Source: Clostridium sp. CAG:594
GTDB lineage: Bacteria > Bacillota_I > Bacilli_A > RF39 > UBA660
NCBI GenBank assembly: GCA_000434835.1
Contig: FR881474.1
Coordinates: forward strand, 1 to 41,284
Length of the DNA: 41,284 nt
Direction of reading: 5' to 3'
Each line of letters begins with the position of its first letter. The stretch's first letter is position 1. The position numbers and the translations under genes were made by a program. The notes under the pieces are model-generated. The model saw nothing but the letters and a program-made list of their open reading frames with translations. It did no database searches and was not told where the DNA came from. This document shows positions 7,726 through 15,804 of this stretch, in pieces.

Positions 7726-8079
7726 ATGAATACTTTTATATGTTATCCTAAATGTTCTACTTGTAAAAAGGCAGAAAAATATTTAAAAGATAATTGCGTA
7801 GAATACGAACTTAGAGATATAAAACTAAATAATCCAAGTAAAAAAGAATTAGACTCTTTTATTAAATTATCTGGTAAGGACATAAAGTCATTTTTTAACA
7901 CAAGTGGGCTTGTTTATAAAAACTTAAATTTAAAAGATAAACTTGCTAATATGTCATATGACGAAAAACTAGATTTATTATCGAGTGATGGTATGCTGGT
8001 TAAAAGACCTATTTTAGTTACTAAAGATAAAGTATTTGTGGGTTTTAAAGAAAAAGAGTGGTGTGAAATAATAAAATAG
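7726..8079 (+). CDS. ArsC/Spx-family thioredoxin-fold protein
   Basis: A 117-aa protein of the ArsC/Spx/YffB group. CSTC near residue 10 gives a CxxC redox site, followed by KKAEKYL, and MLVKRPILV near 85-93 is the conserved cis-Pro region (RP) of the family. CxxC fits Spx/MgsR-type regulators; ArsC-like enzymes usually keep only the first Cys. Spx normally has a C-terminal RNA polymerase-binding region with basic residues, and this protein is slightly shorter than typical Spx (about 131 aa), so a regulator role is not assured. It is cotranscribed with the RluA protein (2-nt gap) and the phosphodiesterase (14-nt gap). Confidence 0.78.
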   Translation: MNTFICYPKCSTCKKAEKYLKDNCVEYELRDIKLNNPSKKELDSFIKLSGKDIKSFFNTSGLVYKNLNLKDKLANMSYDEKLDLLSSDGMLVKRPILVTKDKVFVGFKEKEWCEIIK

Positions 8080-8093
8080 TAACAGGTGATGAT

Positions 8094-8828
8094 ATGAAAG
8101 ATCTTGAATTTTTATCGCGCAGTTTAATTGCACATCGCGGCTATTACAACAATAAAAAAGGCATTCCAGAAAACTCTGTTTTAGCATTTAAAAAAGCGAT
8201 TGATAATAATTACTTGATAGAACTTGATGTTCGTTTAACTAAGGATAAAAAATTAGTTGTGTTTCACGATGACAACTTAAAAAGAGTATGCGGCGTAAAT
8301 AAAAAGGTTAAAGATTTAACCTATAAAGAATTATTAAAGTATAATCTTTTTGATACAACACTAAAAGTGCCATTATTTAGTGATGTTATAAAACTAGTAA
8401 ATGGTAGAGTTCCAATTTTAATAGAAACTAAGTATCATAATAGATATGGCGTTTTAGAGAAAATACTTATAAATGAACTTTCTAATTATAAAGGCCTTTA
8501 TGCCATTCAAAGTTTTTATCCTATGTCTCTTTTATGGCTTAAAAGAAATACTAAAGATATTCCAATTGGATTATTATCCAGTAATTTTAAAAATGATTCA
8601 AACCGATTAAAAAGCATTATTGGAAAAACTTTGATACTTGATTTATTTTTTAAAACTGATTTTATTTCATATGATGTAAAAGGTCTTCCAAATAATTATT
8701 TATCACTTAAAAAAGATAAAAAGAAAATAGTTATATGGACCATAAAGAATAAAAAAGATTACGATTTATCAAGAAAATATACTGATGCTTTAATATGTGA
8801 AAACATGGATAAATATGATAAAAAATAG
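8094..8828 (+). CDS. Glycerophosphodiester phosphodiesterase family protein
   Basis: A 244-aa GDPD TIM-barrel enzyme that hydrolyses glycerophosphodiesters to glycerol-3-phosphate and an alcohol. Catalytic motifs are IAHRGYYNNKKGIPENS (catalytic His-Arg and metal Glu), IELDVRLTKD (metal Glu/Asp) and VVFHDDNLKR (second catalytic His). Glu in PILIETK is also conserved. There is no signal peptide, so it acts in the cytoplasm like UgpQ/GlpQ2. RBS AGGTGAT precedes the ATG. Its stop codon lies within the bidirectional terminator shared with the DUF1540 gene. Confidence 0.9.
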   Translation: MKDLEFLSRSLIAHRGYYNNKKGIPENSVLAFKKAIDNNYLIELDVRLTKDKKLVVFHDDNLKRVCGVNKKVKDLTYKELLKYNLFDTTLKVPLFSDVIKLVNGRVPILIETKYHNRYGVLEKILINELSNYKGLYAIQSFYPMSLLWLKRNTKDIPIGLLSSNFKNDSNRLKSIIGKTLILDLFFKTDFISYDVKGLPNNYLSLKKDKKKIVIWTIKNKKDYDLSRKYTDALICENMDKYDKK

Positions 8829-8848
8829 CTTTGGTTAGCTATTTTTTT
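8821..8848. terminator. Bidirectional terminator between convergent genes
   Basis: AAAAATAGCT, loop TTGGTT, AGCTATTTTT: A-rich upstream and T-rich downstream, so it can end transcripts from both sides. It contains the stop codons of the GDPD gene (8826-8828) and of the DUF1540 gene (8835-8837). Confidence 0.85.
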
Positions 8849-9005
8849 CTTCAAAACTATCACAGATTGTTTCTTTTTTTCTAGCATTACAGTTATCACA
8901 TGTTGAGCTTACTTTTATTTCATTTAAAGTACAATAACTGTCAGCTTTATTGTTGTACTTACAAGATTCTACTTCACATTTAATACTTTTATTACTATCA
9001 TTCAT
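8835..9005 (-). CDS. DUF1540 small cysteine-rich protein
   Basis: A 56-aa protein with the DUF1540 pattern: a first CxxxxC followed by KYN, a middle YCTLNEIKV, then CDNC and a terminal ETICDSFE. The six to seven Cys suggest metal binding. Function is unknown. The ATG at 9005 is 8 nt from GGAGG (complement of 9014-9018); ATGs at 9011 and 9020 are too close to or inside that RBS. It is transcribed alone on the minus strand, away from rlmN. Confidence 0.82.
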   Translation of the reverse strand: MNDSNKSIKCEVESCKYNNKADSYCTLNEIKVSSTCDNCNARKKETICDSFEEKNS

Positions 9006-9136
9006 TTTCATAACCTCCATAAATAGTATTTTCTATTAAAACAAAATATATACATAAAAGTGTGTAAATAACCTTATAATTAGTCATTTTCTTTATAATA
9101 TTTGTTTAATTTAATTAACCTTTATCTTTATATTTG

Positions 9137-9142
9137 GTATAA
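9137..9142 (+). promoter_or_regulatory. -10 box of the rlmN-stp-prkC-rsgA-rpe operon
   Basis: TATAAT in a GG-TATAAT context, about 25 nt before the rlmN ATG. No convincing -35 is seen, as for many genes in this window. The leader would be short and the RBS AAAGGAG lies within it. Confidence 0.45.
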
Positions 9143-9167
9143 TTATTATTGATATAAAGGAGTATTT

Positions 9168-10196
9168 ATGAACAATATTTATAATTATACAAAACAAGAT
9201 TTAGAAAATTATTTTTTAGAAATTGGTGAAACTAAATTTAGAGCAGCACAAGTTTTTGACTGGCTTTATATAAAAAGAGTTACATCATTTGATTTAATGA
9301 CCAATTTAAAAAAAGATTTGATTAAGTATTTAAAAGAAAACTTTAGTATGGATACGATTAAACTAGTTAAAAAGCAAAGTGATGTTGACGTTAAAAAATA
9401 TTTATTTGAACTTTATGATGGAAACAAAATAGAAGCTGTTTTAATGAATCATGATTATGGCAACAGCTTATGTGTATCAACTGAGGTTGGTTGTAATATG
9501 GGATGCCGTTTTTGTGAAAGTGGTAGACTAAAAAAGGTAAGGAATCTATTTGCGTTTGAGTTAGTGCTTCAAATACTAAAAGTAGAAGAAGATATAAAAG
9601 AAAGAGTAAGTCACGTTGTTTTAATGGGTATAGGAGAACCATTTGATAATTATGATAACGTAATAAAATTTATTAACATAATAAATGATCCTAAGGGAAT
9701 AAACATAGGAATAAGACATATTACCGTATCAACTTGCGGTATTGTTCCTAAAATAAAAGAGTTTACAAAAGAAAAGGCTGGCGTTAATTTAGCGATAAGT
9801 CTTCATGCTCCAACTGATTTAGTAAGAGATAAAATAATGCCTATTAATAAGGCTTATAAGATAGGAGATATAATGGATGCGGTAAGAGATTATATTGCAA
9901 AAACTAATCGCCGCGTAACTTTTGAATATATTTTATTAAAGGGTGTAAACGATAGCGAAGAGTGTGCCATAAAGCTTGTCAATTTGCTTAAAGGAGTTAA
10001 TTGCTACGTTAATTTAATACCATATAACGAAACTTCACACATAGAGTATAAAACTTCTCCTAAAGTGACAATTAATAGATTTTATGATATATTAAAAGAA
10101 GGAAACATAAACGTTACCATAAGAAGAGAGTTTGGTTCTAAAGTATCTGCAGCTTGCGGACAACTTAGAAGTGAGCAAATAGGAAAGGAAAGTTAA
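9168..10196 (+). CDS. rlmN: Dual-specificity 23S rRNA/tRNA adenine C2-methyltransferase
   Basis: A 342-aa radical-SAM enzyme that methylates C2 of A2503 in 23S rRNA and A37 of some tRNAs. The 4Fe-4S motif is CNMGCRFC (CxxxCxxC, about residue 106). GIGEPFDNYDNV, STCGIVPKI, LAISLHAP and INKAYKI follow in the RlmN order, and FGSKVSAACGQL near the C terminus gives the second conserved catalytic Cys. RBS AAAGGAG is 7 nt before the ATG. It heads the phosphatase/kinase cluster (2-nt gap to stp), the usual Firmicutes order. Confidence 0.95.
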   Translation: MNNIYNYTKQDLENYFLEIGETKFRAAQVFDWLYIKRVTSFDLMTNLKKDLIKYLKENFSMDTIKLVKKQSDVDVKKYLFELYDGNKIEAVLMNHDYGNSLCVSTEVGCNMGCRFCESGRLKKVRNLFAFELVLQILKVEEDIKERVSHVVLMGIGEPFDNYDNVIKFINIINDPKGINIGIRHITVSTCGIVPKIKEFTKEKAGVNLAISLHAPTDLVRDKIMPINKAYKIGDIMDAVRDYIAKTNRRVTFEYILLKGVNDSEECAIKLVNLLKGVNCYVNLIPYNETSHIEYKTSPKVTINRFYDILKEGNINVTIRREFGSKVSAACGQLRSEQIGKES

Positions 10197-10198
10197 AA

Positions 10199-10936
10199 AT
10201 GAAAGCATATTATATATCTGATACGGGAAAGGTTAGAACCCATAATGAAGATTCTGTTATGATTGTTAAAAATTTATCTGGTGAGTATTTGCTTGTTGTA
10301 GCAGACGGAATGGGTGGTCACAAAGCAGGTGAAGTTGCATCTTCAATCGTTGTAAATGGTCTTACTGAAAAGTTTAAAAACTTATCTTCGGTAGGCGAAA
10401 AAGATGCTGCAGTTAACTGGATAAGGGAAAACGTAAGTAAGTTAAATGATGATATATTTAAGTATACTGATGAATTTCCTGAAAGTAAGGGAATGGGTAC
10501 AACTCTTGTTCTTTCTATTGTAACAAAAGATTATATTTTATTTGGTAACGTTGGAGATTCTTCTGGATTTGTATTTAAGGGTGGAAATTTATACAAGGTA
10601 ACAAAGGATCATACGCTAGTTAATCTTTTGGTTGAAACAGGTGAATTAACCAAGGAAGAAGCAGTAAATCATCCAAGAAAAAACGTACTTATGAGAGCGC
10701 TTGGAGCTAACAATCCAATAGACGTAGATATATTTGATGTTGATACATCATGTGACGGAATATTCTTGTGTAGTGATGGTTTAACTAACATGCTTAGCGT
10801 AAGTCAAATAGAAAAAGTGTTAAATAGTGATTTAACAATCGAAGAAAAAATAGTTAAATTAATTAAAAAGAGTAATTTAAGGGGTGGAACTGATAACATA
10901 TCCATCGCATGTTTACAAAAGGAAAGTGGTGAATAG
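10199..10936 (+). CDS. stp: PP2C-type Ser/Thr protein phosphatase
   Basis: A 245-aa PPM-family phosphatase, partner of the PASTA kinase encoded 2 nt downstream; it removes phosphate from the kinase and its targets. Metal-binding motifs are visible: SDTGKVRTHNEDS (N-terminal Asp/Glu), VVADGMGGHKAGE (DGMGG), FGNVGDSSGF, CSDGLTNML and GGTDNISIACL (final Asp). The order and size match Bacillus PrpC and Streptococcus Stp1. It is soluble and cytoplasmic. RBS AAAGGAAA overlaps the end of rlmN. Confidence 0.95.
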   Translation: MKAYYISDTGKVRTHNEDSVMIVKNLSGEYLLVVADGMGGHKAGEVASSIVVNGLTEKFKNLSSVGEKDAAVNWIRENVSKLNDDIFKYTDEFPESKGMGTTLVLSIVTKDYILFGNVGDSSGFVFKGGNLYKVTKDHTLVNLLVETGELTKEEAVNHPRKNVLMRALGANNPIDVDIFDVDTSCDGIFLCSDGLTNMLSVSQIEKVLNSDLTIEEKIVKLIKKSNLRGGTDNISIACLQKESGE

Positions 10937-10938
10937 TT

Positions 10939-12669
10939 ATGATTGCAAAAGGGCAATTAATAAATGATCGTTATGAAATTTTAAAACTTATTGGTGAAGG
11001 TGGAATGGCTAATGTTTATTTAGCTCGTGATACCATTTTAGATAGACGTGTTGCGGTAAAGGTTTTAAGAGGAGATCTTGCAGGTGATGAAAAATTCGTA
11101 AGAAGATTCCAAAGGGAAGCTCTATCAGCCTCATCATTATCTCATCCTAACATAGTTGAGATATATGATGTTGGTGAAGATGATGGAAACTTTTACATCG
11201 TAATGGAATATATCGAGGGTAAAACTTTAAAACAATTAATAAAAAAACGTGGAGTTTTATCTCTTCCTGAGACAATGGATATTATGCTTCAGTTATTAGA
11301 TGCGCTTAAGAGTGCCCACGATTCATACATAATACACCGTGATATTAAACCACAAAACATAATGATAAAAGATAGTGGCCTTGTTAAAATAACTGACTTT
11401 GGTATAGCAATGGCCTTAAATAGTGCTCAATTAACCCAAACAAACTCAGTTATGGGAAGCGTTCACTACCTTCCACCAGAACAAGCAAGTGGAAAAGGTT
11501 CAACAATTAGAAGCGACATTTATTCACTTGGAATTTTAATGTTTGAAATGCTAACTGGAAGAGTTCCTTTTAGAGGCGATAGCGCAGTTGAAATAGCTTT
11601 AAAACACATGAAAGAACCACTTCCTTCTGTACGTGAGTTAAACCCAGTTGTGCCTCAATCAGTTGAGAACATAATATTAAAAGCAGCCGCTAAAAATCCT
11701 AAAAACAGATATCATGACGTTAGGGAGATGGCTGATGATATAAAAACTTGTTTAGATGAAGATAGGGAAAATGAAGAGAGAATAACATTTAAATATCCTG
11801 AAACAGACTTTTCTGATACAAGGGCAAATACTTTAAAAGAAACTAAGAAAAGCGCTAAAGAAGAGCCTGAAATCAAACAAATAACGGAAGATGAGAAAAT
11901 AGAAAGAGGTAACAAAAAAAGACTTGCCATATTATTTTCAATAATTGGTATTTTAGCAGCAGCATTTATTCTTGTTATTATTGTTTTTCCAAAACTTAGT
12001 TCATCAAAAGATATAGAAGTGCCTGATGTATCTGGCATGGAAATATCAAAGGCTGAAAAGATGCTTAAAAAAGAAGGCTTTAAGGTTGATTCTAAAAAGA
12101 AAGCAAGTGACGACGTTGATGAAAACTTAGTAATCGAAACGGATCCAGCTAAAAATAGATATGCAAAAAAAGGAACAACAATAACCATATATTATTCATC
12201 TGGAACAAGTAAAACTAAGGTAGAAGACTATACTGGTCAAAATGCATACGAAGTAAAGGCTAAGTTAGAATTACTTGGAATAAAGGTAACAATAGAAGAA
12301 AAAGAAGTAGAAGATTCGTCTAGTTATACTAATAAAAAACAGCTAGTTATAGACCAAAGCGTAAAACAAGGAGAAAAACTATCAAAGGGAGAAAAAATAG
12401 TTTTATACATTCCTAAGATATTATCTACTTATCCTGATATGGTAACTGATTCATGGACACTTGATAGAGCAGAAGAATTTTGTGAAAAATATGGATTAAC
12501 AATAAAGGTTACTTATAAAGAGTCTGATGGAGAAGAAAATATAATACTTGCACAATCTCCAAAAGCAGGTGAAGAAGTGTTTGACGGAGAAACATTTAAA
12601 GTTGTTGTATCTAAAAAGCCAGAAGCAACTACAACAACTACCAAAGCAGTAACAGATGGGGAAGAGTAG
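10939..12669 (+). CDS. prkC: PASTA-domain Ser/Thr protein kinase (PrkC/StkP type)
   Basis: A 576-aa eukaryotic-like membrane kinase sensing muropeptides or lipid II. The kinase domain is about residues 12-275: glycine loop GEGGMANVY, Lys41 in VAVKVL, catalytic loop HRDIKPQN, DFG in ITDFGIAM, activation segment GSVHYLPPEQASG. An acidic juxtamembrane region is followed by one membrane helix (about 330-352) and three extracellular PASTA repeats (about 357-422, 424-492, 495-560). The end is Thr-rich (EATTTTTK). Three repeats match PrkC of Bacillus. The next gene, rsgA, starts directly after the stop with no gap. Together with dacA and uppP this marks a peptidoglycan-bearing cell. Confidence 0.95.
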   Translation: MIAKGQLINDRYEILKLIGEGGMANVYLARDTILDRRVAVKVLRGDLAGDEKFVRRFQREALSASSLSHPNIVEIYDVGEDDGNFYIVMEYIEGKTLKQLIKKRGVLSLPETMDIMLQLLDALKSAHDSYIIHRDIKPQNIMIKDSGLVKITDFGIAMALNSAQLTQTNSVMGSVHYLPPEQASGKGSTIRSDIYSLGILMFEMLTGRVPFRGDSAVEIALKHMKEPLPSVRELNPVVPQSVENIILKAAAKNPKNRYHDVREMADDIKTCLDEDRENEERITFKYPETDFSDTRANTLKETKKSAKEEPEIKQITEDEKIERGNKKRLAILFSIIGILAAAFILVIIVFPKLSSSKDIEVPDVSGMEISKAEKMLKKEGFKVDSKKKASDDVDENLVIETDPAKNRYAKKGTTITIYYSSGTSKTKVEDYTGQNAYEVKAKLELLGIKVTIEEKEVEDSSSYTNKKQLVIDQSVKQGEKLSKGEKIVLYIPKILSTYPDMVTDSWTLDRAEEFCEKYGLTIKVTYKESDGEENIILAQSPKAGEEVFDGETFKVVVSKKPEATTTTTKAVTDGEE

Positions 12670-13512
12670 ATGAAAGGCAGAGTAATAAAACTAATAAGTA
12701 ATAAGTGGACCGTTGAATGCGATAAAAAGTATTACGAATGTTCATCAATTGGGAAATTTAGATATCAAAAAATTTCTCCTTTAGTTGGTGATATGGTTGA
12801 TTTTGATTTAGAAAAACGCATAATAACTAATATACTACCAAGAAAAAATGAACTTATAAGGCCTCCTATTGCAAACATAGATGAGGCAATAATTTTAGTA
12901 AGTTGCAAAGAGCCTAATTTTTCTAGTAACTTACTAGATAAAATGCTTGTTGTAATAGAGTATAATAACGTTGTTCCGGTTATCTGTTTTACTAAGTATG
13001 ATCTTTTAGATTCTACACGTGAAATAGACGAGGCAATTAATTATTATAAAAGTATTGGATATAAGGTTTTTATAAACAATGATCTAACTAACATAGAAAG
13101 CCTTTTAAAGGGTAAATTAAGCGTTTTAACAGGCCAAACAGGAGTTGGAAAGTCATCTTTACTAAATAGTTTAAAAAAAGGTTTGAATTTAGCAACAGGG
13201 GAAATTTCTAAAGCGTTAGGAAGAGGAAGACACACAACAAGACACGTTGAACTTCTAGAAGTAGCAGGCGGCTTAGTTGCAGATACTCCAGGTTTTTCAT
13301 CCCTTAATTTTAACGGAATGGATAAAAAAGATATAAAAGATAACTTTAAAGAATTTTATGAAAACGAAGACAAATGTAAATATAAAGACTGCATGCATTT
13401 AAAAGAAGATGGATGCTATATAAAAGAATTAGTAGAAAATGGTAAAATAAGAAAAACAAGATATGAAAACTATAAGAAATTTATAGAAAGCATAGAAGAG
13501 TTAAAGAGGTAA
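12670..13512 (+). CDS. rsgA: Ribosome small-subunit biogenesis GTPase
   Basis: A 280-aa circularly permuted GTPase that acts in late 30S maturation. An N-terminal OB fold is followed by permuted G motifs: G4 CFTKYDLLD (about residue 101) before G1 GQTGVGKSSLLN (about 157) and G3 DTPGFSSL (about 203). The C-terminal zinc-binding block (CKYKDCMHLKEDGC) has the Cys and His ligands. Fifth in the rlmN-stp-prkC-rsgA-rpe order typical of Firmicutes; the ATG abuts the prkC TAG, so expression is probably translationally coupled. Confidence 0.95.
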   Translation: MKGRVIKLISNKWTVECDKKYYECSSIGKFRYQKISPLVGDMVDFDLEKRIITNILPRKNELIRPPIANIDEAIILVSCKEPNFSSNLLDKMLVVIEYNNVVPVICFTKYDLLDSTREIDEAINYYKSIGYKVFINNDLTNIESLLKGKLSVLTGQTGVGKSSLLNSLKKGLNLATGEISKALGRGRHTTRHVELLEVAGGLVADTPGFSSLNFNGMDKKDIKDNFKEFYENEDKCKYKDCMHLKEDGCYIKELVENGKIRKTRYENYKKFIESIEELKR

Positions 13513-13516
13513 GAAT

Positions 13517-14137
13517 ATGAAAGTTTCTGTATCAATATTAAAAGAATGTAATAGATTAGATTATGCTGTAAAAAAAGTTAATGAATCAAGTGCAGACTTT
13601 CTTCATGTTGACGTAATGGACGGAAAGTTTGTTAAAAATAAAGCCTTTTTGTTTGAAGATTATAAAAAGGTAGTACAACTTTCTAAAAAAAAGCTTGATG
13701 TTCATATGATGGTACAAGATTATAGTATGATAGAAAAGTATTTAACTCTTAAGCCATATTTACTTACGTTTCACGTAGAAATAATAAAAGATTCAAGCTT
13801 GATTAAATATGTTAAGGAAAGCAAAACAAAAGTAGGTCTTGCAATAAACCCAGAAACTAGCATAGAAAAGCTTATGCCTTATATAAATGATATAGATTTG
13901 GTTTTATTTATGAGTGTTACTCCAGGAAGTGGTGGCCAAACCTTTAAAAAAGAAGTAATAAGTAAGATAAAGCAATTAAAAAAAGTTGCCCCTAAAGATT
14001 TATTAATAAGCATTGATGGTGGTGTTAATAAAGATACCATTAACTTGTGTAAAAAAGCAGGATGTAGTATGGTAGTTTCAGGTTCTTACATTACGAATGA
14101 AGAAGACTATGAAAAACAAATAGAGACTTTAAGATAA
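13517..14137 (+). CDS. rpe: Ribulose-phosphate 3-epimerase
   Basis: A 206-aa TIM-barrel enzyme interconverting ribulose-5-phosphate and xylulose-5-phosphate in the pentose phosphate pathway. Motifs seen: LHVDVMDGKFVKN (catalytic Asp, metal ligands), LDVHMMV (metal His), MSVTPGSGGQTF (phosphate loop), SIDGGVNKDT (catalytic Asp) and VVSGSYI. Slightly shorter than the usual 215-225 aa. RBS AAAGAGG lies at the end of rsgA. It ends the operon. No strong terminator is seen before the next promoter at 14168. Confidence 0.9.
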   Translation: MKVSVSILKECNRLDYAVKKVNESSADFLHVDVMDGKFVKNKAFLFEDYKKVVQLSKKKLDVHMMVQDYSMIEKYLTLKPYLLTFHVEIIKDSSLIKYVKESKTKVGLAINPETSIEKLMPYINDIDLVLFMSVTPGSGGQTFKKEVISKIKQLKKVAPKDLLISIDGGVNKDTINLCKKAGCSMVVSGSYITNEEDYEKQIETLR

Positions 14138-14167
14138 AAAGTATTATATTTGTTTTTTATTTTTTTG

Positions 14168-14176
14168 TGATATAAT
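14168..14176 (+). promoter_or_regulatory. Extended -10 promoter (TGATATAAT)
   Basis: TTGTGATATAAT with TGn directly before TATAAT (14171-14176). The same string occurs at 26338-26346 and 40356-40367, and close variants before several other genes, suggesting the usual promoter form in this genome. Confidence 0.55.
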
Positions 14177-14202
14177 AACAAGCATTTAATGAGGTGATAT
14201 TT

Positions 14203-14838
14203 ATGAAAAAATTTTTAAAAGAAATGAATTTTGATAACGTAAAAAAGTATAAAAAACCATGTCTAATAACTTTATCTGGTTTACCTGGTAGTGGTAAAAC
14301 ATACGTTGCTAAAGAATTATCAAAGAATCTTGGAATATTTGTATTAAGTAATGATTATGTTAGAAATTATTTTTATAAATACGAAAGTGGAATGTCATTT
14401 GAACAAATACAGAAAAATGTTGATAAAATAAACAAAGAAAGATTGCTAAAAATTATTTTAAATAGAAAAAGTTTTGTATTTGATGCAGATTTAAATACTT
14501 GTGAAAAATTTCAAAGATTTATAAAAATAAGTGATATGTTTAATTACGAATTGATTAAAATAAAGCTAAATTCAAATGATGATAATAACATAGACAGAAT
14601 TCTTAAAAGAGTAATGGATTATGATATGTTTGATTATAATGTAATAGGAGATAACGTTCACTATTCAAGTAGTTACGATAGAGATACTTACTATGATATT
14701 AAGTCTAGAAAACCTCAATATATAGATGATAATTATTTTGATTACGTTATTGATAATTTTGGAACTAAAGAAGAATTAAAATGCAAAATTAATGAAATAT
14801 CAACTGATATAGGAAGTTGTTTAACATTAAAAAAGTAA
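14203..14838 (+). CDS. P-loop kinase-like protein (AAA_33/zeta-toxin-like fold)
   Basis: A 211-aa P-loop NTPase. Walker A is LSGLPGSGKTYVAKEL (about residues 24-39), followed by ISxD-like VLSNDYVRNYFY, in the place where small-molecule kinases of the AAA_33/zeta group bind substrate. FVFDADLNT resembles a Walker B/substrate motif and a basic RILKRVMDYD segment could be a lid. The substrate is unknown. GAGGTGAT (14191-14198) sets the ATG at 14203; the upstream in-frame GTG at 14194 is inside the RBS. It stands alone behind its own extended -10. Confidence 0.65.
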   Translation: MKKFLKEMNFDNVKKYKKPCLITLSGLPGSGKTYVAKELSKNLGIFVLSNDYVRNYFYKYESGMSFEQIQKNVDKINKERLLKIILNRKSFVFDADLNTCEKFQRFIKISDMFNYELIKIKLNSNDDNNIDRILKRVMDYDMFDYNVIGDNVHYSSSYDRDTYYDIKSRKPQYIDDNYFDYVIDNFGTKEELKCKINEISTDIGSCLTLKK

Positions 14839-14847
14839 TAAAATTAC

Positions 14848-14876
14848 TTGCAATATAATAAAATATGTTGTATACT
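14848..14876 (+). promoter_or_regulatory. infC operon promoter
   Basis: TTGCAA (14848-14853), 17-bp spacer, TATACT (14871-14876). It would give a leader of about 155 nt, far longer than others in this window, as expected for the autoregulated infC-rpmI-rplT operon. Confidence 0.6.
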
Positions 14877-14882
14877 AATAAA

Positions 14883-15037
14883 GTAATTTTGATATGAAGG
14901 AAAGAAGACGAGTATTCATCTCACCCGATTGTAATTAAACAGTGGGTTAAACGCCAAATAAAAATAGATAAATAAACAAGCGTTTTTTAAGGTGGATACT
15001 AATGTCGTATTCACTTTTTATTTTGGAGGTGCTTGAT
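14883..15037 (+). promoter_or_regulatory. infC-rpmI-rplT leader (probable L20-type attenuator)
   Basis: Long untranslated leader of the IF3-L35-L20 operon. It is unusually GC-containing for this genome (GAAGACGAG, CTCACCCG, AGTGGGTT, AAACGCC, GGTGGATAC). AAACGC (14949-14954 region) can pair with GCGTTT before a T run (14981-14989 region), a possible attenuator. In Bacillus L20 binds such a leader that mimics its 23S site and causes premature termination. I infer the same from context; the fold was not computed. Confidence 0.5.
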
Positions 15038-15559
15038 ATAGCAAAAGAAAAAGACATGCCAATTAATGAACAAATAAGAGCAAAACAAATGCTTGTAATT
15101 GGCCCAAATGGTGAACAACTTGGTATTAAATCAAAGGATGAAGCATTAACGCTTGCTTCTTATGCTGGATTTGATTTAGTTTTAATTAATAACGGAGAAA
15201 ATCCTGTATGTAAGCTAATGGACTATAATAAGTTCAAATACGAAAAGAAGAAAAAGCAAAAAGAATCTCAAAAAAGACAAAAAGAAAATAATGCTGAAAT
15301 GAAGGAATACCGCCTGTCACCAAACATTGATGTACATGACTTTAACACTAAGTTAAATAATGCAAAAAAATATTTAGAAAAAGGTCATAAAATCAAATTA
15401 TCCATACGTTTTAGAGGACGTGAAATGCAATTTACCGATAAAGGTAAAGAAGTATTACTAAGATTTGCAGATGAATTAAAAGAAGTTGGAACATTAGAAG
15501 GTGCTCCAACACTTGATGGAAGAAATATGATGGCTATGCTTAGCCCAGTTAAGAAATAG
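15038..15559 (+). CDS. infC: Translation initiation factor IF-3 (probable ATA start)
   Basis: A 173-aa factor that binds the 30S subunit and rejects non-canonical starts. The N-terminal domain begins INEQIRAKQMLVIGPNGEQLGI; the linker is Lys-rich; the C-terminal domain has KLNNAKKYLEKGHKIKLSI and FRGREMQF. The natural start matching family length is ATA at 15038, with a strong GGAGGTG (15025-15031) and 8 nt between AGG and the codon. An in-frame ATG at 15002 has no RBS and adds residues not seen in IF3; GTG at 15029 is inside the RBS; ATG at 15056 has only a weak one. Rare starts (AUU, AUA, AUC) are the known autoregulatory device of infC. Confidence 0.9.
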   Translation: MAKEKDMPINEQIRAKQMLVIGPNGEQLGIKSKDEALTLASYAGFDLVLINNGENPVCKLMDYNKFKYEKKKKQKESQKRQKENNAEMKEYRLSPNIDVHDFNTKLNNAKKYLEKGHKIKLSIRFRGREMQFTDKGKEVLLRFADELKEVGTLEGAPTLDGRNMMAMLSPVKK

Positions 15560-15572
15560 GAGGAATTATATT

Positions 15573-15776
15573 ATGGCAAAGAAAACACAAAAGACTCATA
15601 AGGGTACTAAAAAAGTTTTAAATGTAAGACAAAGTGGTTCTATTACAGTAGGACATCCAGGTTCAAGACATAACACTGGTAGCAAAACTTCTGCATTTAA
15701 CAGAACAAAAAGAGCTAAATCAGCTTTAAGTAAGGCAGATTCAAACAGATTAAAGAGAATAATTGATACTTTATAG
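15573..15776 (+). CDS. rpmI: 50S ribosomal protein L35
   Basis: A 67-aa basic protein. The N-terminal KTHKGTKKVLNVRQSGSI, central HPGSRHNTGSKTS and C-terminal SKADSNRLKRIIDTL follow the L35 pattern (KTHxGxxKR...GSGK...H...K...LSKSDxxRIKxML). It is more divergent than most L35 sequences, but its place between infC and rplT settles the call. RBS AGGAGGA precedes the ATG. Short gaps to infC (13 nt) and rplT (28 nt) make a three-gene transcript. Confidence 0.93.
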   Translation: MAKKTQKTHKGTKKVLNVRQSGSITVGHPGSRHNTGSKTSAFNRTKRAKSALSKADSNRLKRIIDTL

Positions 15777-15804
15777 TATATAGGAATTAAGGAGGAAATA
15801 AATA

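Noticed and set aside
11712..12188. Minus-strand ORF of 158 aa opposite prkC
   Set aside because: A Ser/Phe-rich shadow of the prkC juxtamembrane and PASTA region; no RBS or family.
10199..14137. Unusual signalling island (phosphatase, PASTA kinase, GTPase, epimerase)
   Set aside because: This is the standard conserved Firmicutes cluster stp-prkC-rsgA-rpe and is not novel.
14833..14849. AAGTAAT/ATTACTT hairpin after the P-loop kinase gene as a terminator
   Set aside because: No T run follows and it abuts the -35 of the infC promoter; the short AT-only stem may be chance.
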